The position numbers were made by a program, and so were the translations under genes. A stretch of 64,000 bases of DNA from Massospora cicadina (Eukaryota > Entomophthoromycota > Entomophthoromycetes > Entomophthorales > Entomophthoraceae): contig JAKSZP010014458.1 in the NCBI GenBank assembly GCA_022478985.1, forward strand, positions 124,001 through 188,000. Reading direction: 5' to 3'. Every line of letters begins with the position of its first letter. Position 1 is the first letter of the stretch. Below the pieces are notes generated by a model, which was given only the letters and a program-made list of their open reading frames with translations, had not been told where the DNA came from and did no database searches. Positions 11,253-21,790 of the stretch are shown piece by piece.

Positions 11253-14200
11253 CTGAACATAGCGGGACTCAAGGCCTTAACATCCCAGGCCAAGAAGTTG
11301 AGTCTCATACGAAACCCACCTGTGGATATCCTAGTGGTGCAGGAATCCCACTGTCCTCAGGGAGAAGAAGAGGCATGGGAAAAAATGCTCCTCCAACAAT
11401 ATCATTTTGGTTGCAGCACTGTGGGGTGATAGTACATGCGAACCAAAACTTTAAATTTATCAATAAAAATTCATTCCTGGATGTCCGCATACTTTCTGTA
11501 ACCTTCTCATGGAACACCAAAGTGCACACAATACCCAGTGTGTACGCACCAAACTGTGCACCTGACCAAAGAGAAATTTCTAACAGCTCTAACACAACTA
11601 AATCTACCAGCAAGTACTTTCATCATGGGAGGCATGAACAGCTGTATTAATCCAGATACTGTAAAATGGCCATACACAACGGAGGTACCACAAGGGCAAA
11701 TGGAACTCTGCATACTAAAGGCCACCCTGGGACTATATGATCCACTGCCAAAAAGGCTACCCCTGCTACAAAACATGACATGCCCACATGTACACAACGG
11801 TGCACTTGTCTCCATGTCACAGATAGACCTGTTACTCACACCAATAATTTTCCCTCTAAATTCAAAAAATTAAAACTACAAAAATCGAATTTTCTGACCA
11901 TTGGCTAGTTTCAGTACCCTACAAACTGGCGGAACCAAGTACCCAAGCACCCAGATGGTGCAAAATACGCCCAGAAAGTTTAGTCGACTCAGAATTTTAA
12001 TCCTGGATGGAGGAAATATCCTCAATCTGGGATTTTCAAACACCTTTCTGCTCAGACCCACTAACCACCTGGGAAAGTTTCAAAAAAATCAACAACCCAA
12101 CAAATCAAACATACATCTTCTAGAAGACATGGGGCAGCTTCAGCCATTATCAAGCACACCTTGGCATAAATCAACCTCCTAGAAAACAACGTCCACGCAC
12201 AGGGTACAGCCCTGGATGGGGTCACAAATGGGCAGAGGTTTCTGCTTAGCTGAACACCATGATCTGTGAACACCAACACTGAGTTGGAGTTCAATATAAA
12301 GCAAAAAACATAAAAGATGGAGAAACTTGCTTGAGCTAATTTTTCTGCTGATTCCACGCCCAGAAAAATATGATAGCTTGCACACAGGTCTGACTACTGG
12401 AAAAATCCATAGTGGAAACACCCAAAGAAGTCATGACCAAAGTGCACAGGTTTTATATGAACTTGTATAAATCCAAACTGGTCAAACCAGAAAAAATCGA
12501 AAAATTCTTTACAAGTGCACATATTGACACCGTGACCCAAAATAACAATATAATCAATTTAATATTGCACAAGGAATTATAGGAAGTAGTACGCGACGCA
12601 CCAGAGAGGGAAATGTCCTGGACCTGATGGGATTCTATATGAATTTTACATAAAATATTTTACTAATATATCTAACATTCTTCCAGCTTAAAGAATAGTT
12701 GTATTAATGAAACATGCCTCCTACCTGGAGGCAAAGAAGCCTAAACTGTCACTTTATTCAAAAAAGGAGACAGACTAAACCTTTTCAACTGGCGCCCAAT
12801 CTCCCTAAACAACACAGATACCAAAATTTCACAAAAATCATGGCCAAACGACTAGAAGAAATTGCAACTGATGCGATATCCTCATCTCAATATGGATTTG
12901 TTCCAAGAAGATCCATATGGGACAACATCCACACAGTTGCAAATGTCTGCCAGTCCAAAACCTCTGGAGCGCTTGTCTTCTTAGACCAACAAAAGGCATA
13001 CAACAGGGTGAACTGGACCTATCTTAGGGCCTGCCTTCAAAATTCAAACTCCCAAATAGATTCATAAACTGGGTGATGATGTTCACAGAGTCTGCTACCA
13101 TGGCTGTGCGGGGAGCAGTTTTTTAACCAACCCAGTCATCCCACAGAGAGGACTCAAACAAGGAGACCCCTTAAGCCCTCTACTTTACAATTTTAGCTTG
13201 GACCCTCTAATCCTGGAATACAAATACACTTCTCAAGGGAATCAATGTCAAGGGCCAACCACCAGTCAAAATGATGGCCTTCGCTGATGATTGTGTGGTG
13301 GGAATATCCAACAATCAGGACGCTTGCAGAATTGAAAAGATAATACAAGATTACTCAGCCATAAGCAACGCATCACTTAACACTGAGAAAATGGAAATCA
13401 TACTCCTGGGAAAATATCAAACCCATTGGACGCCATCTACCCAGGGCCAACAAACTAATACAACATCAAGACTCCTCACCAGACATAGGAGGCGAAAATC
13501 AGCAATGACCCCACTGAAACTTTTCTTCACCACCAAGCCAACAGCTGGACCTGTCCATCACTTGGCGGTATGGTTAAAAGCAGGAGGTTACTCCAACTTC
13601 ATGATGGAAAATCAATTTCTAGACAAAATAAAAAAGTGCATTGCCTCCTTACATGGACATTAAACAGGTTTGCCAAGGAGGGTCACGGTAGCCAACTCAA
13701 TTATTCTATCAATCATTTGGTTCACGGCCCATGCAATTGCTTTCTCACCGTCCTTCTTCAATACAATTCACGCCCTTTTACAAGGATGGCTCTGATCCAA
13801 CCACAACTCCTCTGTACGCCTCGAAAACCTATCTAGCTTTGAAGGAATAAAGGTATGGGGCTTACTGATTACATAGAGCAAGCGACCCTTATACTAGGAT
13901 CCTGGATAGCTCAGGTGGCTAGCCCAGATCTTCCAGATACACATTGGTCCAGAACAGCAAGATATAACTTCACACGAGCACTCCAATTAAGAAACCCAGA
14001 TCACTCAAACACATTAATCAAGTATCTGGCATCCCATCCTACAACTGCAGGACCACCTGAAACTCCTGCACAATTCAAAATGAATACTCCTAGCCATGAG
14101 AAGAGCGACGTGGAGGATTCACATAAGCGGCCAAACCAGTCACTGAGGACGTCCAGGGCTAACTCACAGACAGGAAATCAATGACAAAATAGTCACAGAC

Positions 14201-14825
14201 AATATAATATGCAGAAATCCAAGTACCATAGCCAGGATTGAGTACCTGGACTATATGGATATACCCTACAGCCTGGAGACTCAAAGAAGAGTATGGAGAT
14301 ACACACGTCACCCTCTACTCCAAAACAGGATAAGAGCACATGTATGGAGGTGCATGAGGAGAGTATAGCGCACAGCAGAACGGTCAAATGCCACTCACAC
14401 CTCATGTACAATATTTGGATAGTATGGAAACCTAGCCCACCGCTTAGAACAATGCCCAACATCAGTGGCTGTATGGAAAGAAGCCATGCGCCTATTCCGC
14501 CAAGAGAGTGGAAAAGTTTCAGCCTAGCAAGATACGTTTTCACTATAAACATGGAATCTCCCATCCACCAATCCCTCAGGGCGTAATAGTAGTAATAGCA
14601 CTATGGACGATCATACAATAGTATTGGAGTCATTTACAGGAGCAACGCCTACAATCCAAGAATTCCATCAGTTGTTTCCACTGCCATATGTTGGAACATT
14701 TCCAAGCATGGCTGTTTGGACACATGACACCCAAAACAGAAGGACAATCAACACATAGTTCCCCATATGGTTCCTAAAGGTTGATCTTTTCCTTCACACA
14801 TGCTGCATCCAAGAATAAGCCAGCA
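11250..14825 (+). pseudogene. LINE-2 ORF2: endonuclease and reverse transcriptase
   Basis: The endonuclease starts MLNIAGLKAL, then ILVVQESHCPQGEEE near 11335 (metal-binding Glu), SVYAPN near 11540, SMSQIDLLL near 11815, and a clear FSDH motif ending at 11900. RT: CPGPDGILYEFY near 12615, QYGFVPRRSIWDNI near 12885, LDQQKAYNRVNW near 12980 (motif A), QRGLKQGDPLSPLLYNF near 13145, and an intact FADD in MMAFADDCVVG at 13271 onward, followed by KMEIILLGKY. A CCHC-type finger remnant (C..H-RLEQC) lies near 14425-14460 and the family's C-terminal block LEHFQAWLFGHM at about 14690-14725. Frameshifts between blocks make it non-functional. Confidence 0.85.
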
Positions 14826-15008
14826 TAACCCCCCTCCCCTACTGTCCTAAACTTGGTGATCCTAGAGACAACAAGAGGGGACTTGAACCCTCTGGGGTGT
14901 CTTTTTAGTACTAGATGGGGGTGTCTTTTAATTTTTCAAAATTCATTAGTTATCCCCACTATATCAGAAGTGCTTGTCCCCTGGCCAACCTCCTTGAATA
15001 AATATCGG

Positions 15009-15022
15009 GGGTTGGTTAGCAG
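15009..15022. repeat. Right TSD of LINE-2
   Basis: GGGTTGGTTAGCAG, a perfect copy of 9707-9720, directly after the AATAAATATCG tail of LINE-2. Confidence 0.9.
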
Positions 15023-15390
15023 TCTCAGATATTGGTGTAAGGCCTCAGAGTCAGGTCTTGGCTGGAGACCCACTACTTAAGTTGTAAAAAGTGCTTCTGC
15101 CACATAAACATTTCTGACCTGATATCAGCCGCTGAATGGTGTCTTAGAGGAGCTAATTTTTGAGCCGTTTGATCCACTATAGACCTAACCAAGTACATTA
15201 CACAAGAGAGACTTTGGGAGTGGCTGGTCAGTGTCAACGAAGATCTTAGGGCATGAACCAATGATTGCTGTGCAAGAGATGACCTCAGCACCTTAAGACT
15301 CGATGGGGGAGGTGCTAATTAATACCTTGCAATGCAAGCTCTTTGTGTGAGGGCTTAGTATAAAGGAAACTAAAGTGCACAGAGAGTACA
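15023..15390 (-). pseudogene. Displaced upstream piece of LINE-1 (possible ORF1)
   Basis: With LINE-2 removed, this segment is contiguous with 9706 and thus lies 5' of the LINE-1 endonuclease on the minus strand. It holds a 72-codon minus-strand open stretch (15291-15073), helix-rich (VLRSSLAQQSLVHALRSS...), without a recognised motif. Position suggests ORF1 or the ORF1-ORF2 interval; sequence alone does not prove it. It ends at the TSD of chromovirus C. Confidence 0.35.
15386..15390. repeat. TSD of chromovirus C (3' side)
   Basis: GTACA directly next to the LTR end; its partner at 23220-23224 is GTATA. A 5-bp duplication with one C/T difference is what Ty3 integrase leaves after some decay. 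Confidence 0.7.
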
Positions 15391-16816
15391 TGTCAGGAAA
15401 ATAGCAGAAGAAGTTTAGACCAGCCTGCCAGTTGGGATGCATGAGCAACCATAAAGCAAGCCAGAATGCAAGTGGCATTGCTGAACAAACAACAATGTAT
15501 CGAGCTGCAAATTGGGTATCAATGACTCGTTGATGTAAGACACGCGTGAAAAAATAACCTGATAATGAACAAAAAAGAAACAATCTCAAACCCTGCGGGT
15601 CTTTCTGCAGGGGATGGTACTACTGGGTTTACTAATTTGGATTACTGGTGGAAGGGTTCATCACTAAAGTAGAGAAAAGGGGCGGATCCTTGCTTGAAAG
15701 TGAAATATATGAGACCAGAGGATTCTGATATCTTGATAAAAGATAGCTTCATTAACGGGGTTAAATTTCCAGAAATTTCTTGCCCTTTGGATTCAGTTGA
15801 CTATAAGAAAGTGATTGTAATCATCAAAATTGGTAAAGCCATTTAGTTTAGGGGCCAACGGGCCACCAAGTTAGTGCCATTGGGACTATAGCAAGAAGAA
15901 TGAAAGTAAAACAAAAAATGTGGGTACTAGCAGGAATTTTATTGTAAAGGAAAATAAAGAGAATCAGCCAAAAATTTTCTCAGTGTGAAGCAACTGATTA
16001 TATAATGTTTAATTTTGTAGCAGGTCCAAGCTGAGATCAGGGACCTCAAAGTCAACCTAAATTAGCAAGTTTTTGGGGGAGGGGGAAAATCTAATTTGAA
16101 CTGACATCAAAGGATTCAGTGGCAGGCCAAGTTGCTATTGGTTCATCTGTGAATGCCTGGACTGAGTCTCAACTGCATTTCTGTCAGTTGGTATGACGGC
16201 ATCTGGCCCAATGGGCAATGGGAATTCCCCAGGGCCACCCCATATATTATGGTCCAAATTGGTTGGAAACAGGTTTGGGATGACCAACCCACCCATTCTA
16301 AGTCACTGGGGTGTACATTCAGCCAAATGAGTTGCATCATGCGCAAATACCAATTCTTTAGATAGGGGTTTCAAATTATCTGCAATAGTCCCCAGAGGTA
16401 ACGTCTACTCATTGGGGATGATCCCTGACAATTTTGAGGGGTATTTGGCATGGGAGATCATACTGATAACTGACTCAAAACTGTCAATGATTCCAGCCAA
16501 TAATTTGATACTTGCCCCTTCTCAACTATTAGTTTTCTGATCATCAGACTTTATTCCTGTTGGTTTTTAACCTTTCATCTTTGATTCGATAATTTCAGTG
16601 CAGATTTCCTCAATTCAGCAGTCAAGTTCATCAGTGGTGAGCATGGGTACTTGGGGAGGAAACTTCAAAGGGAGCACTTTTACCCAGCGTTATCTACCAC
16701 ATGTTAGAGGTCGCCCTGGGTGACGAAGGTTACAGCCGCCCTCTTCAGACCCTTCTTTTATTTGAAATGGAAAAATTGTCCAATTCATTAAAAGGGGATG
16801 TTCCACTGGACTTACA
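15391..16816 (-). repeat. 3' LTR of chromovirus C
   Basis: Starts (minus strand) TGTAAGTCC right after a polypurine tract and ends CCTGACA, giving TG...CA termini. It aligns end to end with 21791-23219, with long identical runs (for example around 15405-15450 versus 21803-21850) and scattered, mostly transition, differences. Short open stretches inside, such as 16346-16143, are LTR sequence and not genes. Confidence 0.92.
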
Positions 16817-16834
16817 TTACCCTTTCCTTTTCCC
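16817..16834 (-). promoter_or_regulatory. Polypurine tract of chromovirus C
   Basis: On the minus strand GGGAAAAGGAAAGG ends a few bases before the TGTAAG start of the 3' LTR. This is the expected primer site for plus-strand DNA synthesis. It confirms the orientation and the LTR start. Confidence 0.8.
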
Positions 16835-16979
16835 AAAGGAGGGGCGCCATTGCTGGGAAACTGCATGAGGGCTACATTTTTGTGAGCATTGGGAAACTTG
16901 ATTGCCTTTAAAGTGGAAACTTTTTTTTGGGGGGGATGGGGAGCGTCAGGATGGGACTCATGAAACACCTCGATTAGCT

Positions 16980-17995
16980 TCATACAGTTTGCACAATCAC
17001 AGGCCTTGCCCAACTGTTCTCACAGTCTGGATAGCCCTTCCATGTGATGAGATACTGAAATGACCTTTGAGATTTGTGGGACGCTAAGATGTTTTCCACC
17101 TCAGCCTCCTGCACATCCGCAAGTACTATTGGCTCTGGGTCCACAGGAACAGTCCCCTTGAATGGGACAACTGAGAAAGGTGGAGGACAGGGTGCTGTTT
17201 CCAGTGAGCTGGCAACTTTAACCAGAAAGCACCACTGCCCAAGTCTTCCTCCACCAAGTGTGGACCCAAACACTTGCTTGCAAACTTCTGGGGCAGGTAC
17301 CTGCATCTGCAAATGGTGCGTATCAAGCATGACATATGAACCCACCGCTATGTCGTGGCCTGGAAGCTGTTTTCAATCCTCAAACCACTTGTAATAATCA
17401 ATAGCTTGAGTGAGATGCTCCCACACTAAGGACTGAGTAGACTGAATGTGCTTGGCATGATTTATGGCAGCTGGGACCTTGAGACGCAGGCAGGGACTGA
17501 CTGAAAATGAGGGATTATACCTCAACGTCACTTCATAGGGAGAAAACCCCATAGAAGCGTGAGTTTTGTTGTTGTAGGCAAATTGAGTGAGGGGGAGGTC
17601 AGTGGACCAGGTAACCTGTGTGGATGCAGCATAGCAGCGCAAGTATTTCTAATACTTGGTTAACTCGCTCAGTTTGTCCATCAGACTGGGGGATGATATG
17701 CTGTGGAATGGCAGGGGAAATTTGGTAAAATGATTGACCACCACCATCACCACCGTAAACCCATTAGAACAGAAAAATTCGACAATAAAATCCACAAACA
17801 CTAATTTTTATGGACCCTCCGCCTGTTGTAAAGGATGAAGAAGTCAATTTCTTCTGATCTATCTGACTAGGCCTGTGCGCAGGTAATGCAATTGGAGTAC
17901 CAGGCCAGTACTTCTTTTTACAAACCCACCTAATTATAAGTATGCATAATCAAATCAATACATTTAATATTGCCAATATGGCCGATTGTGGGAGG
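16980..17995 (-). pseudogene. Integrase with C-terminal chromodomain, element C
   Basis: The zinc-binding region reads AHHDPPTIGHIGNIK (HH) and NCITCAQ (CC) at about 17995-17865. The core follows: VVVNHFTKF near 17730, and LPLTQFAYNNKTHASMGFSPYEV within 17642-17373. Next is the GPHLVEEDLGSGAFWLKLPAHWKQHPVLHL type of C-terminal segment (17335-17126). The open stretch 17345-16980 ends with a chromodomain (residues about 83-115): EAEVENILASHK..., FQYLITWKGYPDCENSW. It has the aromatic and WKGYP signature that binds methylated histone H3 tails and steers insertion to heterochromatin. Frameshifts separate the parts. Confidence 0.88.
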
Positions 17996-18667
17996 ATCGT
18001 GATGTGCCCAAAACACCTCAGCTTTAAAAAAAAAAGAGGAACTCAAACCCATGACCAAAAATAAATGAGACCCTCCACCAAGGAATATAGGGTATGATTT
18101 TGAGTTTGGAGGGACAATAGATCAAATAACTCCACTCCTTTGGTACTGGTCATCTGAGCTACTAAAACATGTGTTATGAGAGGAGCATCAGGAGCTAAGT
18201 CAACTGATGATACTATGGGCGGGACAATAGATAAGATTTGTTTGAAGGGAATCATGGTAACCAGGTCTGCTTTATCTGAGTCTGAAGGGCAGTGAGCCAG
18301 GTGCAGCTAAGAAGTCTGTGGAGCACTTTTAATCCATCTTTCATGAATTCATATTTAAAATTGAAACTGCATAAATCATGATAGGTATTAGCTTGCCTAT
18401 GTGCCAATTCTCTGTGGTTTGCGAAAATACAGAAGAGCTTGGTGATCCATACACACCGTTAACTCTTACTCAGCACCTTGTAACAGATACCACTAATGAG
18501 TTAAAGCCTGAGCTATGGCTGCCAACTCCTTATAATAGATGGCCCAGGATTGCTCAGTAGAGGAGAATTTTGGGAAAAGTAGGCGACTGGGTGCTCTAAA
18601 CCATCGCGCTTCTGGAGCAGAACTGCCCCACTGCCATGGATTAAGCTGTAACAGTCAGGTTAAACCG

Positions 18668-18676
18668 ATCATTACA
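18668..18676. repeat. Left TSD of the hairpin-train element
   Basis: ATCATTACA, identical to 19306-19314. The pair brackets 629 bp of foreign sequence inside RNase H of element C. Confidence 0.75.
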
Positions 18677-19305
18677 TTTTGACTCAAGATTTGGATTTCC
18701 AAATCTCGAGTCAAAACACTTTTTGGGTTTTTTGAGGTTTATGCGGAGTCCAGCACTGGGCTGTGCCCCTCCCACAATATTCTTAGGCTCTTAGGGGCCT
18801 AAAGAACAGTGCGGGAGGGACTCCCCAGAAGGGCGACCTTAAAAGGTCGAGCCCATGCAATTCTGAACTTAGTTCAGAATTTTCCCTTGTTTCCCACTCT
18901 CACGTGGGATTCTCTGGTGGCCTTGGGGCCGCCCTTGCTTTGTCTTACCTGGTATCCCGTGGCGATCTAAATTTTGTAATCTCAACAAAATATTGGGATT
19001 TGGCATCAAGAACCTTGATCTGCCAAATACCCTGGTTTTTTATGTCTCATTTGCGGTGCCCTAAGTTATTGGGATTGAATTCATCCGCATGTTTATTTTT
19101 GATAATAAATAAAACAAGGCTAATTTTGGGGTCGGATCCTCACTTACCTGTGTCATCTTTTCTTGCTTTTGAATTTCCCTAAATCTGAGGTTGAATTGGT
19201 GAGTATGATGAATCAAAGCACTTACCTCGAGGGAACCTCATATCTGACAATCATTTGGCATCCATCGCCAAAGCAAGATGGTGGTCAAAAACTGGGATGT
19301 TTTCA
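18677..19305. mobile_element. 629-bp non-autonomous element composed of consecutive hairpins
   Basis: It interrupts RNase H of element C between the DAS and GAVLLQ motifs and is flanked by an exact 9-bp repeat. Almost the whole length is built of inverted repeats: 18677-18716 (19-bp arms, one mismatch), 18745-18824 (compound), 18831-18854, 18859-18881 (perfect 10-bp arms), 18892-18909, 18916-18933, 18970-18991, 18998-19028, 19072-19086, 19092-19113, 19186-19240 (nested) and 19254-19272. It holds no convincing ORF. Nine-base TSDs are typical of Mutator-like DNA transposons, but no long terminal inverted repeat is seen; only TTTTGAC at the left edge has a partner, GTCAAAA, 15 bp inside the right edge. 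Class unknown. Confidence 0.7.
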
Positions 19306-19314
19306 ATCATTACA
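19306..19314. repeat. Right TSD of the hairpin-train element
   Basis: ATCATTACA, exact copy of 18668-18676. To its right the minus strand reads the DAS motif of RNase H. Confidence 0.75.
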
Positions 19315-20579
19315 GAAGCATCACATGCAACAATATATGGTTTGGAGGATTCAGCGTGTTTTGGGATGGGGGTGATAAGAACACCTCATTAATTGATTTG
19401 AACGCCTGCTGGCACTTGGGTGTCCAATGAAAGGAAATATTCTTACCTGTGAGGGGGTGAAGCATAGCAGTTAACTGGGAAAGGGCCAGGGAAAATTTCT
19501 TCAAGAAAATAATGGTGCCCAAGAAACTTCATAGTTTTGGGTTGTTAGAGTTGGCCACTCACAGATGGCATCCAACTTGTTGGGAGGAATCACGTATTCA
19601 TCTTTTAGGACAAGGTTCACAAGAAAGTAAATTTACTACCTATAAATTCGCATTTTTGAAGGATTGACAAAATAGGCCCGCCTTGTGCAAAGAAGCCACT
19701 AATGCTTCCAAACTTTTTGCGTGTTGTTTGGGAGTATAGAAATAACCAAACTTTCATCAATATATGCAACCGCACAAGTAAATTGGAGGTCGCCCAGCAT
19801 ACTATCAATCATTCTTTGAAATTGGCTGGCTCATCCTTTAACCCAAAGGGCATTTCTGAAAATTAAAAAATACCACACTTTTTTCATATTTTGGTAAGCC
19901 ATTCTTGACCTTCCATCACCCATATTGGTTGAACGCATTAATGAGATCAAGCTTGGAGAACATACGAGGATTATCAATAACTTGACTGATAGTTTGCTCC
20001 AGGGGCAAAGGGTAGGGATCATGCACTGTAATTTTTTTAGGTGTCCATAATCCACGTAGGGACAGAGGGAACCATCAGCCTTCTTGGCAAAAACGATAGG
20101 AGAAGCAATTGGTGATGTCTCTTTAAATAATCACCTTTTTTTAAGAATATCGTCTAACCAAGTGTTAAGAGCAACCTCCTTCTCTGCTGTGTGTGGAAAC
20201 AAGAGACAGTTAATATTCACCAATTGCACCACTGTTCAAAAACCTAAGTTGAATTTAGTGTGAGAGGTAAGATGGTCCACCTTCTTTGGAATCAAAGATA
20301 CTTCTATAGTGCATCAATCTCTCAGGAAAATACGAGGGAAACCCCACAGGGGAAATGAGGGAACTAATGGAGATGCTGCCTTTAGTTTTCTTAAGGGCAA
20401 AGACTAAAAAGAAATTACACCTCCATTTGATCAGTAACAAATGACAACATATTTGACTCCAGGTGAATTCTAACATGTTGTTAGCGCCATCATCCAACCC
20501 CCAAGATTACTGGAAAAACCAAGTTTGGCATTACTGAGAACTGATTGCAAAAGCTAAACTGATTACTAAGAAAGTTTCT

Positions 20580-20765
20580 GGACATCAGACTAGATATGAG
20601 GTCTGGGAGGCTGAGGAAGAAACATCACCTAAGGACTTAAGTCCAGGTCAAGCTCCAATTCTTGGGCTAGCTCAACAATCATAAGATTACAATGGCTCCA
20701 GTATCCACCAAAGCCTTAAAAAAAGTGTGGTGAGACCCAATACTAATCTTCATGGTCCATTAAAG
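20580..20765 (-). pseudogene. Aspartic protease remnant of element C
   Basis: The minus strand at 20752-20690 reads MKISIGSHHTFFKALVDTGA, with DTGA encoded at 20705-20694. This is the retropepsin active-site motif of Ty3 elements (ALxDTGA), preceded by the usual beta-strand. A stop follows soon after and the rest of the fold is unreadable. The protease would mature Gag-Pol. The active-site triplet itself is intact, unlike in elements A, D, H and I. Confidence 0.75.
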
Positions 20766-20879
20766 TAGGCAATGTTTTGTTTTTTGGTAGAATCAGTCAT
20801 CTCCGCTGCAACTGAAGAGATGGCAAGTAAATCAGGGGGAAGGTCAGGGACCTTTTTGAGAGCAAAGTTGGAAAGAGTA

Positions 20880-21780
20880 AGGGCTTGGGAACCAGCTACT
20901 TCAATCTGGGCTTTTACTGATTTATTGATTGGTGAACAAGGTTAAAACGACTTGGGCATGGGACTATTGGCTGATTCTGAGGCCAGAGCCAATACCGGTT
21001 CAACGGTAAGGATGAATCTGAGTCATCAGTAGGTAGTATAATCATATAATTTTCTATTTGAAAGTGGGGAGCATGGCGAGGGAAGGCGTTGATGGTGGTC
21101 ACAGCTTTACAAACTTGATCCACTGTCCCCATAGGGGTGGACCAAACTTCTTAATGGGCAGAGGCAGAATCCAGCATTGATCTAATGATTGCTTGGAGCA
21201 TATCATTAGAGAACTCAAGTGCGGGAGCTTGTTCACAGAAGGTTGTGATTAAAGAAGCCAAGCTGAGGGCTTTGGTCATAGAAGAAAGCAATTGGAATAA
21301 ATGGTCTGAACGCGACACAGGGGGTTACAAAGCAGCAAATACTACTGCGACAAGCAAGGTAGATTCTCCCACCTGCTAAGTAGAATTCAGAAGTCTTCAC
21401 ACCAATTGACGGGCATCCTCTTTTAATGCATCCAAAAGGGCGACCCCTTGTTGGGTATTGGATAGCGCTGTGGCATTATTAAGTGAGAAAGCAGAATGCA
21501 TTTGCGCCTCAGCAAGGGCGTCAAAAACTTGATTAACAAATTACAGGAGGAAATACTTGGATTTCCTTCTTGAACATTAGGTGAGAGAAGAGTAGTTATC
21601 CACGAGGCTCTGCTGCCCTGAAGGAGTTTCTCCAAGTGATTGCAAACACTACTCACAAAATTGGCTATTGACTATGTGACTGATAGAAAGCAAAATACTG
21701 ACTGCACGTTCATTTGGTAAAGGGTAACCACTGCAGAGCATAACTCAAAGAGAAGGGCGGAAATGGCAGGAAACAATTGT
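20880..21780 (-). pseudogene. Gag remnant of element C
   Basis: The region between the 5' LTR and the protease. Translation gives helix-rich stretches such as VFDALAEAQMHSAFSLNN (about 21535-21480) and APALEFSNDMLQAIIRSMLD (about 21230-21175), then MGTVDQVCKAVTTINAF in 21132-20914. I find no convincing CCHC knuckle. Called g​ag by position and composition. A primer-binding site next to the LTR end at 21790 could not be recognised. Confidence 0.5.
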
Positions 21781-21790
21781 TAATCAATTA

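Larger units (their letters stand above)
9721..15008 (+). mobile_element. LINE-2: full-length LINE, RRM/CCHC family copy 1
   Basis: A 5288-bp non-LTR retrotransposon bounded by a perfect 14-bp TSD. The first bases (a CTTTTCTTTCTTATTAC-type start) align with the 5' ends of LINE-4 and LINE-5, so this copy is not 5'-truncated. It has a leader of about 0.3 kb, ORF1 to the stop at 11217-11219, ORF2 from 11250 in the same frame, and a short 3' tail with AATAAATAT in place of a long poly(A). It inserted into LINE-1. Both ORFs carry several stops and frameshifts. Confidence 0.9.
18300..20330 (-). pseudogene. Reverse transcriptase and RNase H of element C, split by insertion
   Basis: RT from about 20330: a YRSIFDSKEGGPSYL linker, SPIASPIVFAKKADGSL near 20110-20065, VDYGHLKKL from 20055, and FTCAVAYIDES near 19770, where YLDD has become YIDE. 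The RT-RNase H connection is in 19522-19310 (FLKKFSLALSQLTAMLHPL, TPKCQQAF), followed by an ACDAS motif. RNase H then stops at 19315 and resumes at 18667 with SGAVLLQKRDGLEHPVAYFSQ. The intervening 18677-19305 is a separate element with a 9-bp TSD. Multiple stops elsewhere; inactive. Confidence 0.85.

Noticed and set aside
16143..16365. Opposing short ORFs at 16143-16346 (-) and 16153-16365 (+), and their counterparts at 22534-22854
   Set aside because: Both sets lie in the duplicated LTRs of element C, so they are repeat sequence without coding evidence.
18904..19182. 93-codon plus-strand ORF inside the hairpin element
   Set aside because: No motif is visible, and the segment is made of inverted repeats, which can give open frames by chance.
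18677..19305. Hairpin element as a simple MITE with terminal inverted repeats
   Set aside because: The left-end hairpin pairs with itself, not with the right end; the only end-to-end match is TTTTGAC/GTCAAAA, 15 bp inside the right border.
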